Below are positions 34,633-46,490 of a DNA stretch of 64,000 nt, piece by piece. Origin of the DNA: Ovis canadensis (lineage: Eukaryota; Chordata; Mammalia; Artiodactyla; Bovidae); the NCBI RefSeq assembly GCF_042477335.2, contig NC_091262.1, forward strand, positions 70,604,001 to 70,668,000, read 5' to 3'. Both the position numbers and the translations under genes were made by a program. A model generated the notes under the pieces. That model was not told where the DNA came from. It saw nothing but the letters and a program-made list of their open reading frames with translations, and made no database searches. Numbering within the stretch: position 1 is the first letter of the stretch; every line of letters begins with the position of its first letter.

Positions 34633-34852
34633 GGCTTCCCAGGTGGCGCTAGAGGTAAAGAACCCGCCTGAAATGTGGGACATGTAAAGAAACATGAGTT
34701 CGATCCCTGGGTCAGGAAGATCCCCTGGAGAGGGGAATGGTAACCTGTTCTAGTATTCTTGCCTGGAGAATCCCATGGACAGAGGAGTCTGGTGGGCTAC
34801 AGCCCATAGGGTCAGGAAAGAGTCGGACACTGCTGAAGCAACTGAGCACTCA
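34633..34852 (+). mobile_element. Bov-tA SINE
   Basis: 'ggcttcccaggtggcgctag' head with a slightly rearranged anticodon-arm region, then the Bov-A body ending near 'aagcaactgagcactcagg'. Confidence 0.88.
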
Positions 34853-35159
34853 GGCACTATCACCCTCAAAGCCATAAAGGTGAGTCTGGGTGTGTCAGAG
34901 CAGTTCTGCTCTCCACCCGGGCACCTGATCCCAATATGTCTCTTCCTTTCGTTGGCATGTGTGTCTCCTTGGACAATTCATTTCCGAGTGTTAGACAAGA
35001 ACCTGCTTGTGGGCCCTGGAAGGGATTCCCCTCCTTGCAACACAGGCGGGTGAACTCTGAGCTTCCATCTCACTCTGGCTTTTCTGGATCTGTTTCCCCA
35101 CCTGTCAAAGGAGGGCTTGGACAGGAAGCTGCCTTCTTGGGGCAGGACAATGAAGCTCA

Positions 35160-35320
35160 GAGATCCTGGATCCAGACTGCCTGGCTTTGAATCCCAGCTT
35201 TGTCATTTACCAGTTGGGTAAACTGATGATTACAGCCTAGTTGGGAGGATTAAGAGGGTCAATAGATATAAAGTGCTTTGAACACTGCTTGGCCCCCGAG
35301 CAAGGATTGATAAATGGGCT
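35160..35320 (+). repeat. MIR fragment
   Basis: 'ctggctttgaatcccagctt' and 'aagtgctttgaacactgctt' are MIR phrases in the right order. Confidence 0.75.
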
Positions 35321-37310
35321 ATACTGTTACGATTATGCTTGCTGAGGCCCTGGTGAGATGACTCCGTGTGCAGGGCACAGACCCCTCGCTGTATCCTCGG
35401 CTCCCCAGCTGCTCAGCTGGACTACATTTCCGGCCTCCCTTGCAGCTCTGGCACATGGATGAGCTCTAACCTCCCAGTGTGGGTGGAAGTGAAATCGCCA
35501 TGTCCAGGTCTGACTCATGAAAATCTTCCCTGGAGGTTGGATTTTCCATGTTTCTCCCACTCTGCTGCTTCAGTGCAGGTGAGCTTGGCACACCTAGAAG
35601 CCCAGCGCTGAAGATGGTGTGGCCACAAGAGGGAAGGGACTGGGAACTCCATCTCACCACTTGGAGAAGTGCTGCCTGCCTTGATATCCAGTTCAGACTA
35701 TGCCAGTGAGATCTGTGGCCGGGCACCAGGCTAGTGTGGACATTCACGGCAACTCAAACATCTTTTCCGAGTGGCTGGACCTGCTTGTGGTTGTTTAATG
35801 TCTTGTCTCCAAGTTTCTGATGTTATCTGGGTGATGGAGCCAAAGGACACCCAGTTCTCTGGCTGGGGACAAGAGCTTGTATGTCCAGCAAGCCCTGGAC
35901 TTCTCTCTGGCAAGCTCCCCACAGACAACTGCCCAAGTCTGGCCACCCTGGCTGGCTGCCCTCACTTTCTGGACAATGGGGCTGTATTTCTGCCCAGATG
36001 CCACAAAAAGCTACTCAGGTTCCCCAGCAGCAGCCCATGTTCAAAGTATTCCATCTCAGTCATCAGGTCTTGGTCCTCCCCTGTCTTCCCCATGGTGGTC
36101 CCTTGAGTGGGAACTAGCAGGAGGGTTGTGGAGAAGCCTCCAAAGTGGGCAAAGTGAAACTTTTCTTCATTGGAACTCAAACTGTAACACCCTCCCTGAT
36201 GAAGCCAGGGCTAAATGGATGCTCACCATGTGAAATTTGTTTCTGGTGGGGAGTGGTTTGCTGACAGTGTGCCTGAGTTGGAGACACGTGTGCCCCCGTG
36301 GTCCAGCGGCACTTATTAATTCCCCTTGAGGCTGAGTCCCTCTCCCTTTGATGAAGATCTCCTCCAACACTTCCTCTGTCCCTCTCTCCTGACCCTTGTC
36401 GTTCTCCTAGTATGACTGACATTTCTCCCCGTGTATTCAGGCCCTTCCAGAGATGCAGAGAAGTCAGGGCTTTTGAGGTCTGAGCCATTAGAAAGAAAGA
36501 AAAGTGAAAACAAAATAAAGCACTTCCAGAGAAAAATAAGAACCCAAGCTGCTCTAGCCTTTAGCTGAGCGGTACATCAATTGTAAAGGAAAACTCAGCT
36601 TTTGTGCAATGTCATGTTACATACTGAGCTGGGAGAGGTCAATCCAAAAGCAGAAAATTAGCAAGGGTCTAAATTGGAGGTACCTTTGAACCGTGTCCCT
36701 TGCCAAAGAGCCCTTCCAACTGTCCCTTGGGGTCAGCCCTACCTGCCTCATTTCTACTTTCAGACTGACAAGCGCCAGGTGGTCAGAGAGGCAGTGGGCA
36801 GAGGGCACTCAGGAGTCTGCACCTTGGAATGGAGTCTTGGACTGTGGCTGGTTACCCTGGGGATTTTGGCCAAGTCACTTAGTCTCCTTAAGTCACAATT
36901 TGACGTCTGTGTGGAGGCTGACAGTTGCCCACCTACATCCTTCCTCTTCTTCCGCAAGAACAGGATCCTCCTGGGCACAGGCTGCTCAGGGAGGCGTTTT
37001 CAGCCTTCCTTGGGCAGGCTGATCACGTGACTAGGCTTTTCCCCAGTGGACTGTAAGGAGTGACACAGACTGGGCTGGGACTTCTGACACCAGGTGTTTC
37101 TGTTTCATGCTCTCCCCCTCCATCCTGTGGATTGCAACCCAGGCATGCTGGTGAACCAGCTCTGACCACAGAGTTGCTGAGAACGCCCTGGAGGCTGGAG
37201 AGCCGCAGTATGGCAAGAGTCAGAGTGACAAGGAGGAGCACAGCCACCTTACAAACCTGGGTGGCCCTGTGGGGACTCTTGCATAAAAGAAACTACTGTT
37301 CTCAAAGACA
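35321..37310. other. Unassigned intergenic sequence, 2 kb
   Basis: No recognised repeat. Many overlapping ORFs of 60-118 codons occur in both directions with no consistent coding pattern. Confidence 0.4.
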
Positions 37311-37312
37311 CT

Positions 37313-37513
37313 CTTGTTTAGTCACCAAGTCACGTCCGACTCGTCTGTGACCCCATGGACTGTAGCCTGCCAGGCTTCTCTGTCTGTGGGATTTCCTAGG
37401 CAAGAATATTGGAATGGGTTGCCATTTTCTTCTCCAAGGGATCTTCCTGACCCACAACTCCTGCAGCTCCTGCATTGTAAGCAGATTCTTTACTGCTGAG
37501 CCACTAGCAAAGC
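37313..37513 (-). mobile_element. Bov-tA SINE
   Basis: Antisense Bov-A body followed by a decayed tRNA-derived head ('tactgctgagccactagc'). Confidence 0.85.
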
Positions 37514-37534
37514 CACTCTAAGACATTCTTCACT

Positions 37535-37680
37535 TCAATTCAGTTGCTCAGTCGTGTCCAGCTCCTTGTGACCCCATGGACTGCAGCACGCCAGGCTTCC
37601 CTGTCCATCACCAACTCCCGGAGCTTGCTCACACTCATGTCCATCGAGTCAATGATGCCATCCAATCACCTCATCCAGCT
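37535..37680 (-). mobile_element. BovB LINE 3-prime fragment
   Basis: 'aattcagttgctcagtcgtg' to 'gatgccatccaatcacctca' is the last about 140 bp of BovB in reverse, joined to 'ctttgactagatggacc', so an internal BovB segment is deleted. Confidence 0.82.
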
Positions 37681-37903
37681 TTGACTAGATGGACCTGTTT
37701 AAACATCTTTCCTCTGCTAGTTGGCCTTGACTGAGATTTCTCATCATAGTCAGTAACCAGGAGCTGACCCAGGCAGTAAACAAGGACATCATGTATAGCC
37801 TTCTATCTCTACCCAGTGAACTAGTTAGCACACCCATGAGATCTATCAGAAGGAGGAGCTGTGGCTTGGTGTGGTAGGTGATGGGTATGGCTAATGAGCA
37901 GAA

Positions 37904-38108
37904 TATGTGTGTTCTTAGTTGCTCAGTGGTGTCTGACTCTTTGCGACCCTATGGACTGTAGCCCACAAGGCACCTCTTACCATGGGATTTTCCAGGCAAG
38001 AAACTGGAGTGGGTTGCCATTTCCTGCTCCAGGAGAACCTTCCAACTCAGGGATCAAACCCATGTCTCCTGCATTGGCAGGCAGATTCTTTACCACTGAG
38101 CCATCTGG
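37904..38108 (-). mobile_element. Bov-tA SINE
   Basis: Antisense Bov-A body ('cttagttgctcagtggtgtc') and tRNA-derived head ending 'accactgagccatctggg'. Confidence 0.88.
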
Positions 38109-38204
38109 GAATGGGCAGAAGACTGGCTTCAAATCCTAGCCATACTGCTAACTCCTTCTGCAAACTTAAGTAGGGCACTTAATTGTGAGGATCCTTAGCT
38201 TCCT

Positions 38205-39255
38205 GTTCAGTTCAGTTCAGTCGCTCAGTCGTGTCCGACTCTTTGCGACCCCATGAATTGGAGCACGCCAGGCCACCTTGTCCATCACCAACTCCTGGAG
38301 TTCACTCAAACTCATGTCCATCGAGTCATTGATGCCATCTAGCCATCTCATCCTCTGTCGTCCCCTTCTCCTCCTGCCCTCAATCATTCCCAGCACCAGA
38401 GTCTTTTCCAGTGAGTCAACTCTTCGCATGAGGTGACCAGAGTACTGGAGTTTCAGCTTTAGCATCATTCCTTCCAAAGAACACCCAGGACTGATCTCCT
38501 TTAGAATGGACTGGTTGGATCTCCTTGCAGTCCAAGGGACTCTCAAGAGTCTTCTCTAACACCACAATTCAAAAGCATCAATTCTTCGGTGCTCAGTTTT
38601 CTTCAGTCCAACTCTCACATCCGTACATTACTACTGGAAAAACCATAGCCTTGACTAGATGGACTTTGGTGGCAAAATAATGTCTCTGCTTTTCAATATG
38701 CTATCTAGGGTGGTCACAACTTTCCTTCCAAGGAGTAAGTGTCTTTTAATTTCATGGCTGCAGTCACCATCTGCAGTGATTTTGGACCCCCCAAAAATAA
38801 AGTCTGACACTGTTTCCACTGTTTCCCCATCTATTTCCCATGAAGTGATGGGGCCAGATGCCACGATCTTCGTTTTCTGAATGTTGAGCTTTAAGTCAAC
38901 ATTTTCATTCTCCTCTTTCACTTTCATCAAGAGGCTTTTTAGTTCCTCTTCACTTTCTGCCATAAGGGTGGTGTCGTCTGCGTATCTGAGGTTGTTGATA
39001 TTTCTCTCGGCAATCTTGATTCCAGCTTGTGCTTCATCCAGCCCAGCATTTCTCATGATGTACTCTGCATATAAGTTGAATAAGCAGGATGACAATATAC
39101 AACCTTGACATACTCCTTTCCCTATTTGGAACCAATCTGTTGTTCCATGTCCAGTTCTAACTGTTGCTTCCTGACCTGCATAAAGGTTTCTCAAGAGGCA
39201 GGCCAGGTGGTCTGGTCTGCCTATCTCTTGCAGAATTTTCCACAGCTTATTGCTG
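38205..39255 (-). mobile_element. BovB (RTE) LINE, 1-kb 3-prime fragment
   Basis: It starts with the reversed CTGAA tail and extends back into the reverse transcriptase. BovB is an RTE-clade non-LTR retrotransposon known for horizontal transfer between squamates and ruminants. The copy is 5-prime truncated and lacks the endonuclease and most upstream RT motifs. Its ORF is broken into at least two readable minus-strand pieces, 38655-39194 and 38217-38546. Confidence 0.95.
38655..39194 (-). pseudogene. BovB reverse-transcriptase remnant
   Basis: The minus strand reads 179 codons containing a GVCQGCILSS block (residues 27-36) and the catalytic YADD box (residues 71-74, about 38973-38984). The family usually shows GVRQGCILSP, so R-to-C and P-to-S changes are visible. 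The endonuclease is absent and a stop precedes the C-terminal piece. It is a dead retrotransposon gene, not a host gene. Confidence 0.9.
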
Positions 39256-39644
39256 ATTCTGGCTATGCCTGTTCCCCAGGGATATTATGGGGGTCAAAGG
39301 ACACAAGATGGTGAAAACACCACATATGGCAGTTGCCAATGGGAGAAACAGGTCAAATCATATTTGCTGAATGTGGAACATTGTCTCTTCCTTCCATCTG
39401 TATTTGCTGAGCATCTACCAAGTCCAGTGAATGTGCAGGCAAGATGTGGTTCCTGTCCTCGCAGAGCTTGGAGTCTGCTGGAAACTGTACACAAGGAAAT
39501 GGCTTATCACAATACAGCGTGATGAATTCTTTGACAGAAAAACATAGAAGAGAATGCTCTTAACTCAGCCTTCAGTGGTCCTGGGAGGAAATGATGTATC
39601 CTTTAAGATTGGAAGCAACAGAAAGAGTTAGCCAGGTGCCTTAG
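39256..39644. other. Unassigned intergenic sequence
   Basis: Part of 39380-39540 resembles old MIR/L2-type DNA ('catctgtatttgctgagcat'). No gene. Confidence 0.4.
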
Positions 39645-39838
39645 TCCAGGCTGCTTTAACAGAAGTACACATAGCAAGCGTAAACAACAGAAAGTTATTT
39701 CTCAGAGTTCTGAAGGCAGGAAAGTCCAACATCATGGTGCCAGCAGATTCAGGAACTGATGAGACCCACTTTTGATTCATAGATGGGTATCTTCTTGCTG
39801 TGTTCCTGCAAGGGGAGAGGGAGTTCCTGGGGTGCTAT

Positions 39839-39881
<43 letters not shown>

Positions 39882-40165
39882 GTCACTCAGTCATGTCTGA
39901 CTCTTTGCAACCCCATGGACTTGTATCCTGCCAGGCTCCTCTGTCCATGGAATTCTCCAGGCAAGAATATTGGAGTGTGTTGCCATTTCCTTCTCCAGGG
40001 GTGCTATTATAAGGGCACTAATCCCATCCATGAAGGCCCCACCTTTAAGACCTAATCACCTCCTAAGGGCCCCACCTCCTAATACCTCCTAACACATCAA
40101 ATTTGACAATAGATTTCAACATGTGAATTTTGTAGGGACACAAACATTCAGTCCATACCACCAGA
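39645..40165 (-). mobile_element. MaLR-type LTR, reverse, split by Bov-A
   Basis: 'ttagtccaggctgctttaac' at the left, then 'aagggcactaatcccatcc', 'gacctaatcacctcctaagg' and 'gtagggacacaaacattcag' at the right give the antisense MaLR LTR order. Confidence 0.82.
39840..39997 (-). mobile_element. Bov-A SINE with (TG)n tail
   Basis: An antisense Bov-A body begins with a (TG)n microsatellite (about 39841-39879), its 3-prime tail in reverse. The exact 11-bp target duplication ggggtgctatt lies at 39829-39839 and 39998-40008. Confidence 0.93.
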
Positions 40166-40589
40166 AAACGTGAGCTTTGGAGGTGGCAAGGCATGGTCAT
40201 GGAAAATTAAACAAGGGTCAACTTTGAAGAGCAAGAAAGAGCCTGAAATAGGTTTGAACAGCTGGAGCCTGGAGTGAAAGTAAAGGAATAATGAAATATT
40301 GAACTGGAGGCGCCAGGAGGTTCTGGAGCAGGTTGGGTAAAACAATCTTGTCTGCAGCTTGTATGAAATACCATTGCCCAGCTCCCACCCCCAGGTGGTT
40401 AAAAACAACCCAGAAGAATTGAATGCAGCCAATGTTGAAAGTACTGATTAGATCAAGCAGTATCTTATCTGTTTAGTTCAGGAGCTGGAGGTCTAGCTTG
40501 AAAGCAGCAGGGTATCTCTGAGGATTCTGTGGGAGGAAAGGACATAACTGGATTTTTCCTTTACCCTAGCTACTGGGTAGTCATTTCCA
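40166..40589. other. Unassigned intergenic sequence
   Basis: No gene or confident repeat. Confidence 0.4.
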
Positions 40590-41015
40590 GTAGTCATGTG
40601 CGGATATGAGAGTTGGACCACAAAGAAGGCTGAACACTAAAGAATTGATGTATTTGAATTGTGGTGCTGGATAAGACTCTTGAGAGTCCCCTGGACTACA
40701 AGGAGATCAAACCAGTCATTCCTAAAGGAAACCAACCCTGAATATTCATTGGAAGGGATAATGTTAAAGTTGAAGCTCCGATACTTTGGCCACACGATAG
40801 GAAGAGTCAATTCACTGGAAAAGATCCGGATGCTAGGAAAGATTGAAGGCAAAAGGAGAAGGGGGTGGTAGAGGATGAGATGGTTAGATAGCATCGCTGA
40901 CTCAATAGACATGAATTTGAGCAAACTCTGGGAGATACAAAAGGACAGAGGAGCCTGGCGTGCTATAGTCCATGGGGTCACAGTCAGACATGATTTAGCG
41001 ACTGAACAACAAGAA
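40590..41015 (+). mobile_element. BovB LINE 3-prime fragment
   Basis: Forward BovB ORF end, with RVPWTTRRSNQSFLKE and KLKLRYFGHTIGRVNSLEK readable. It ends near 'gcgactgaacaacaag' without a long CTGAA tail. Confidence 0.88.
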
Positions 41016-42365
41016 TAGCTGCTGGATGGAGGAAAGAATGTGATGTAAAGACTGGTTAAGAAGGCTGCTTGGGGGTGCAGGTGAGGAATGGAGCCAGAGC
41101 TGATATGGGATGACAAGAAGGGGACAAACCTGAGGCCTAAGTGACAACAGACTGGATGGCAGTGGGGAAGAGGCGGGAAGACAAGACAAGAATGAGCCCC
41201 AGATTCCTGACACAGGGCTCAGAATTCCTGAAAAGACTCCAGATATAGACACATGAGTCAGTAGCAGAGAGTGAGTAACATCAGCTGGAGAATTGATGAG
41301 CTTTTCTGGGAAGAGGGGTATACAAAGGGAAGAAAAGAGAGCCTAGGACAGAGGCACAGAGGACCAAGGGAAGAGCTGGTTGGAGAAGGAAGAGAAAAAC
41401 TATAAGCACACACTGTTAAGATCTTACGTTAAGGATGTGACTATTGTAAGAAGGGTATATTCAGAGTGTCCAATTGTGTTGAGATGTATCCACAGGTCAC
41501 TGGTGGCCTTGACAGTAAAGATGAATGGGAACTTGGGGTGGCATTGCAGTGATGGTGAGAGCGGGCTCCACGTAACAGAGGCAAGCATTCTTTATCTTTT
41601 TCACATTGTAACCAAGCCATGTTCATTTATTCATTCCATAAATACTTCGTTTATTAAGCACCTAATGTGCTGGGCACTGTGTTCAGAGCTGTGGATAAGA
41701 CGGCAGGTCCTTGAAGTCCTCACTGGCCAGGAGGAGACAGATATTCTCATCCATTTCACAAAACCACGTGATGGAAGTGCTATACTGGCGATGCACTCCA
41801 GGGGCTTTGGAACAAGCTGGATCAACTCTATCAGGGAGAGGGAAGGGGCAGGCAAGAAAGGTTCCAGAAAGCAAGGAGGCGGATTGAGGTTTGCCCTGGT
41901 ATGGCTGTCATGGGGGTTGCCCACTGCAGAGTGCAGAGCTCAGCCTGGCAGGGGAGGAAGGGCACTTCTGGTCCCTCCCACGATGCTGGGGCCATGTGAC
42001 TAGCTTTAGACAATGAGTGGTGAGTAGTGGTGTGCAGAGCCCAGAGTCGTCGACTGCCAGCTGAAGATCCTCTAGAGGGCTTTCTACCCTCTGGCATGAC
42101 AAACAGCAGTCTTTGAAAATGTGGCTGCTCCCAAGAACCCAAGTAACTGCCCTCAAGACACACACCTCTTTACAGACAAGAAACGTAGGGGGTAAAAACT
42201 ATTTTCCATCCACCTATCTTAGGTTCATTGGCTGGACCCTTGTAAATCAGACCAACAAAAGACAGACTAACAAGAGGAAAACAAATGAGTTTATTAACAT
42301 GGGCATCATGCATACACATGGATTACCTAGTAATGAGTAATTCAAAGGGGTGGTAAGAATTTGGG
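41016..42365. other. Unassigned; MIR/L2-like piece at 41620-41700
   Basis: 'cataaatacttcgtttatta' and 'tgtgctgggcactgtgttca' look like an antisense L2/MIR end. A 207-codon + ORF (41380-42003) spans that relic and has no family resemblance, so it is not called. Confidence 0.45.
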
Positions 42366-42890
42366 CTTACATAACATTTTAATGTACATTTCATATATAC
42401 AATGGAATATAAATTAAAGTAATTTCATATATACAATAGAATATGACTCAGCCATGAAAAAGAATGAAAGAATGCCATCTGCAGCAACATGGTTGGACCT
42501 GGAGAATGTCATGCTGAGTGAAGTAAGTCAGAGAAGGAAAAATATGACTTCCTTTAAATGTGGAATCTAAAAGGAGATGATACAAATGAGCATATTTATG
42601 AAACAGAAACAGATTTATATTGCTGGGGGAAAGAATAGGGGGAAGGGATAGTCAGGGATGTACACACTGCTATGTTTTACATGGATAACTTAACAAGGTC
42701 CTACTGTATAGCACAGGGAACTCTGCCCAGTGTTATGCGGCAACCTGGAGGGGAGGAGAGTTTGGGGAAGAATGGATACATGTATATGTACGGCTGAGAC
42801 CCTTTGCCGTCCACTTAAAACTCTCACAACATCGTTAATCAGCTGTACTCCAATATAAAATAAAAAGTTATAAAAGGTACATTTTCAGAG
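42366..42890 (+). mobile_element. L1 3-prime fragment
   Basis: 'gactcagccatgaaaaagaa', 'atctgcagcaacatggttgg', 'agtgaagtaagtcagagaag' and 'ctgtactccaatataaaata' follow L1 ORF2 end and 3-prime UTR in sense order. Confidence 0.88.
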
Positions 42891-42956
42891 AAGTAAGAAG
42901 ACAAAGGAAAAAGACTTTGTGTTTCTAGGGTAGCAAATTGTGGGAAGGCAAATGTA

Positions 42957-43175
42957 AGGGCTTCCCTGGAGGCTCAGTGGTAAAGAATCTGCCTGCCAAT
43001 GCAGGAGATGCAGGTTTGATCCCTGGGTTGGGACAATCTCCTGGAGCAGGAAATGGCAACCCACTCCAGGATTCTTGCCTGGGAAATCCCATGGACAGAG
43101 GAGCCTGGTGGCTTATAGTCCATGGGCTCACAAAGAGCTGGACACGACTTAGTGACTAAACAACAGTAGCAACAA
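42957..43175 (+). mobile_element. Bov-tA SINE
   Basis: Complete head ('gggcttccctggaggctcag') and body ending 'cttagtgactaaacaacag'. Confidence 0.9.
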
Positions 43176-43529
43176 AAATATACGGGGAGATCAGTGGTGG
43201 ATAAGGGTGAATTTTAGCAAAGTTTGTAGCTAGATTCCTCTGGTGCTGTCCCTGGGTTGATAAGAATCTAGAGTTGTTCCAGTGATTAACTTCCGTCCTT
43301 CCTGGTAGAAAGGAGTGGGGACATCTTTACAGATTTATTTCCTACGTTTAGGCAAATAGGGGAAAGGCAAGTAGAGGAAGCTTTTCTTGTATTTGCTTCT
43401 TCTTATTTAGCTTCAGCTCAAAATAATCCTTATGCCAAAGTGGCGTGTTTTGGGGTCAAATATTCTGCTACCCTGAAGCAAACTTTTGTTGTTTTACCAT
43501 ATGTTATGGTTATCAGGGCATAACCTAGC
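43176..43529. other. Unassigned intergenic sequence
   Basis: No recognised feature. Confidence 0.4.
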
Positions 43530-43915
43530 CCAGTGGCTCTCAAAATACGGTTTCTGGACTAGCTGCATCAGCTTCACCTGGGAACTTGTTAGAAATACTA
43601 ATTCTCGAGCCCCACCCCAGACTTCAGTTCAGTTCAGTGGCTCAGTTATGCTGACTCTTTGCTACCCCATGGAGTTTCAGCTTCAGGATCAGTCCTTCCA
43701 GTGTATTCAGGATAGATTTCCTTTAGGATGGACTGGTTGGCTCTCCTTGCAGTCCAAGCCGAGTCTTCTCCAACATCACAGTTCAAAAGCATCAATTCTT
43801 CGGTGCTCAGCTTTCTTTATAGTCCAACTCTCACATCCATACATGACTTACTGAAGCTGAAACCCTGGGGTGGGGCTCAGCAGTTGGATTCTGAAGCATG
43901 AAAACTGCTGTCCTA
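43530..43915 (+). mobile_element. MER5A-type hAT element, split by BovB
   Basis: The left half 'cagtggctctcaaaatacgg' to 'cgagccccaccccagac' and the right half 'accctggggtggggctcagc' to 'gaaaactgctgtcctagg' join as MER5A. Confidence 0.82.
43625..43850 (-). mobile_element. BovB 3-prime fragment with internal deletion
   Basis: The 3-prime tail 'cagttcagttcagtggctc' is joined after about 40 bp to 'gagtttcagcttcaggatc', skipping the intervening BovB sequence. Short acttc/gactt-like flanks suggest insertion into the MER5A. Confidence 0.82.
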
Positions 43916-44635
43916 GGTGTTGCCAACTGATACTGCCATCTGGAAAACAGAGCAGGAGGAGTTACAATTCATAGAGAAAGTCATTCTGGTAAACTTGAAA
44001 AAATGAAGAAGAATTAAATGGTGAGGCTCTTCATATCATAGGAATGAATTTTTAAGAAAAAAAAATTTTTACTTATCTCCACCTACTGAGCCTTCCTATC
44101 AAAATGGTGAAAACTGGTCACGTGGACGGTCTCCTACTCTGTCATATGACAGAAAACACTATTGCAAAGAGAATACTCGGAATCCAACGTCATTGAAGCC
44201 AGAACTAGGCTAACGAAGACAAACTCAGAAATGCACTTTCCATCTGTCTCCATGGCCCTGCTTAGAGAATGCTCCTGGATGCTTTGAATTGAAAAGAACA
44301 TAAGACCCAATTCTCTCTTCTGCAAGGTGAGTCATTAGAACTGCAACAAAGACTATTTGGTAATGGGCACTATTTAAATGAAGCAAAAAGTACAGTTTCA
44401 AACGAATTGCTTTTTAAACTGTCAAATAAAAAGAATCCGTTTGTGCATATGAAATTATTCCAAGGGTTCTATTAACTGAGAGCAGGTGAAAGATGTCAAA
44501 GAAACAGTCTATTAAAGAGCAGGTTAAATGTTTAAAGACGGACACCTGATGACTCCTTTGGCCTGTTTTCTATTCAGAAATGTCTATTTTCGCCAGCCCT
44601 ACATAAGCTCCATGCCCAACAGTTTTAAGAGAATA
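43916..44635. other. Unassigned, AT-rich single-copy-looking
   Basis: No repeat recognised. The AT-rich block at 44390-44560 is unassigned. Confidence 0.4.
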
Positions 44636-44637
44636 TT

Positions 44638-44848
44638 GCATGCTCAGTGTCTAAGTCATATCCAACTCTTTGCCACTCTGTAGACTATAGTCCGCCAGCC
44701 TCCTCTGTCCATGGGATTTTCCAGACAAGAATACTGGAGTGAGTTGCCATTTTCTGCTTTAGGGGATCTTCCCAACCCAGGGATTGAACCCAAGTCTCCT
44801 GCATTGGCGGGTGGACTCTTTACCACTGAACCACCTGGGTATCCTAGT
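44638..44848 (-). mobile_element. Bov-tA SINE
   Basis: Antisense body 'ctaagtcatatccaactctt' and head 'ccactgaaccacctggg'. Confidence 0.88.
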
Positions 44849-44879
44849 AAAAAGATTCCATTTTTAAAGCTTCAATAAG

Positions 44880-45470
44880 TTTTTTTTTTTAATTGAAACA
44901 TAGTTGATTTACAATGCTGTATTAGTTTCAGCTGTACAGAAAAATGATTCAATTTTGTGTATATATCTGTGTGTGTGTTTTCAGATTCTTTTCCCTTATG
45001 GGTTGTTACAATATATTGAGTATATCTTCCCGTGCTATGCAGTAGGTCCTTATTGGTTATCTATCTTACACACAGTAGTGTGTATATGTTTATCCCAAAC
45101 TCCTAATTTGTCCTCCCCATGCCCCCTCAACACTTTCTCCTTTGGCAACCATAATTTTATTTTCTATGTCTTCAGGTCTAATTCTATTTTCTAATACAAG
45201 TGAATAAGATCACTAGTATTATTTTTTAGATTCTACAATAAATGATATATAATATTTGTCTTTGGCTTATTTCACTTAGTAATCTGTAGGCCCATCCATG
45301 TTGCTGCAAATGACATTTCATTCTTTTTGATGGCTAAGTAATATTCCATTGTACAAATATACCACATCTTCTTTACACACTCATTTGTCAATGGGCATTT
45401 AGGTGGCTTCCATGACTTGGCTATTGTATTATAAATGTGCTGCAATAAATACTGAGGTGCACATATAATA
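44880..45470 (-). mobile_element. L1 3-prime fragment
   Basis: A T-run, then 'gatttacaatgctgtattag', 'ggttgttacaatatattgag', 'gcccatccatgttgctgcaa' and 'gcattaggtggc'-like ORF2-end sequence, all antisense. Confidence 0.85.
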
Positions 45471-45484
45471 TGCCATTTTGTTCA

Positions 45485-45742
45485 TTCTGCTAAGTCGCTT
45501 CAGTCTTGTCCGACTCTGTGTGACCCCATAGACGGCAGCCCACCAGGCTCCCCTGTCCCTGGGATCCTCCAGGCAAGAACACTGGAGTGGGTTGCCATTT
45601 CCTTCTCCAATGCATGAAAGTAAAAAGTGAAAGTGAAGTCGCTCAGTCATGTCTGACTCTTAGCGACCCCATGGACTGCAGCCTACCAGGCTCCTCCGTC
45701 TGTGGATTCTTCAGGCAAGAGTACTGGAGTGGGGTACCATTG
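45485..45742 (-). mobile_element. Bov-A2 SINE
   Basis: Antisense dimer beginning 'gctaagtcgcttcagtcttg', with the linker 'tgcatgaaagtaaaaagtg' between units. Confidence 0.9.
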
Positions 45743-46354
45743 AGAGTTGCCTTAACCAATGTGATCTGAATGCTGTCTTGCGGATGGGATGAAAGCATAT
45801 TATCACTTTAACTCTTTTTCCTTTGGCAAAAATAGGATGTCATCAGCTCTTTGCTAGCTTTCCAAATGCCACATTTAACACTGTTTTATGGTTTTTTTTT
45901 ATTTGCTATTGCTAAATAGCAATCTTTGTACAGCCTGGTCATTAAGAAAATTCTTCAAACATATGAAAAGTGGGTTTTTTTGGTCACTGGCAGGGATGCT
46001 TGGTAGAGGTCACTCATATAGAGAGAGGTCCTCAATGGTAAGACTGCTCTACAGACAAAACAGAACCCTGAGCTGTTCTATACAAGGCCTACCCGGCTGT
46101 TTCCATCTCATTTACTCTAGGGGTTTCCACTGCAATTAGTCTTGTGTTCATGCCTTCAGTATCCGTGGGTACTGAAAAGGGACTATGGAAAATAATTAGT
46201 GAAACTTCTCCCTCCCCTGGCCCTCCAGGTACCTCTCACTTGTGTCACTGTGCCAGGCCAACACAAGCAATGCTTAGTCTGAGAGGAACTGTGCAGATGG
46301 TGTCCCACTAGAATCAGTGGGACAGATTTGAAAGGGTCACGCTTCTGACACTTG
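45743..46354. other. Unassigned intergenic sequence
   Basis: No recognised gene or repeat. Confidence 0.4.
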
Positions 46355-46490
46355 AGTGTACACACAATCCTCTTAGGGGGTTTGGTTAAAAATTCACATT
46401 CTCAGTAGGTCTGCGCTGGAACTCTAGAGCCTGAATTTCTTGCAACCTCCCAGGCAATGCTTATGCTGCTGTGGACCACATTTTGAGTAA
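46355..46490 (-). mobile_element. MER5A-like hAT fragment
   Basis: 'ctcagtaggtctgcgctgg', 'caacctcccaggcaatgct' and 'ggaccacattttgagtaatg' match MER5A in reverse-type order. Confidence 0.65.

Noticed and set aside
41380-42003. 207-codon + strand ORF
   Set aside because: It runs through MIR/L2-like sequence without recognisable protein features.
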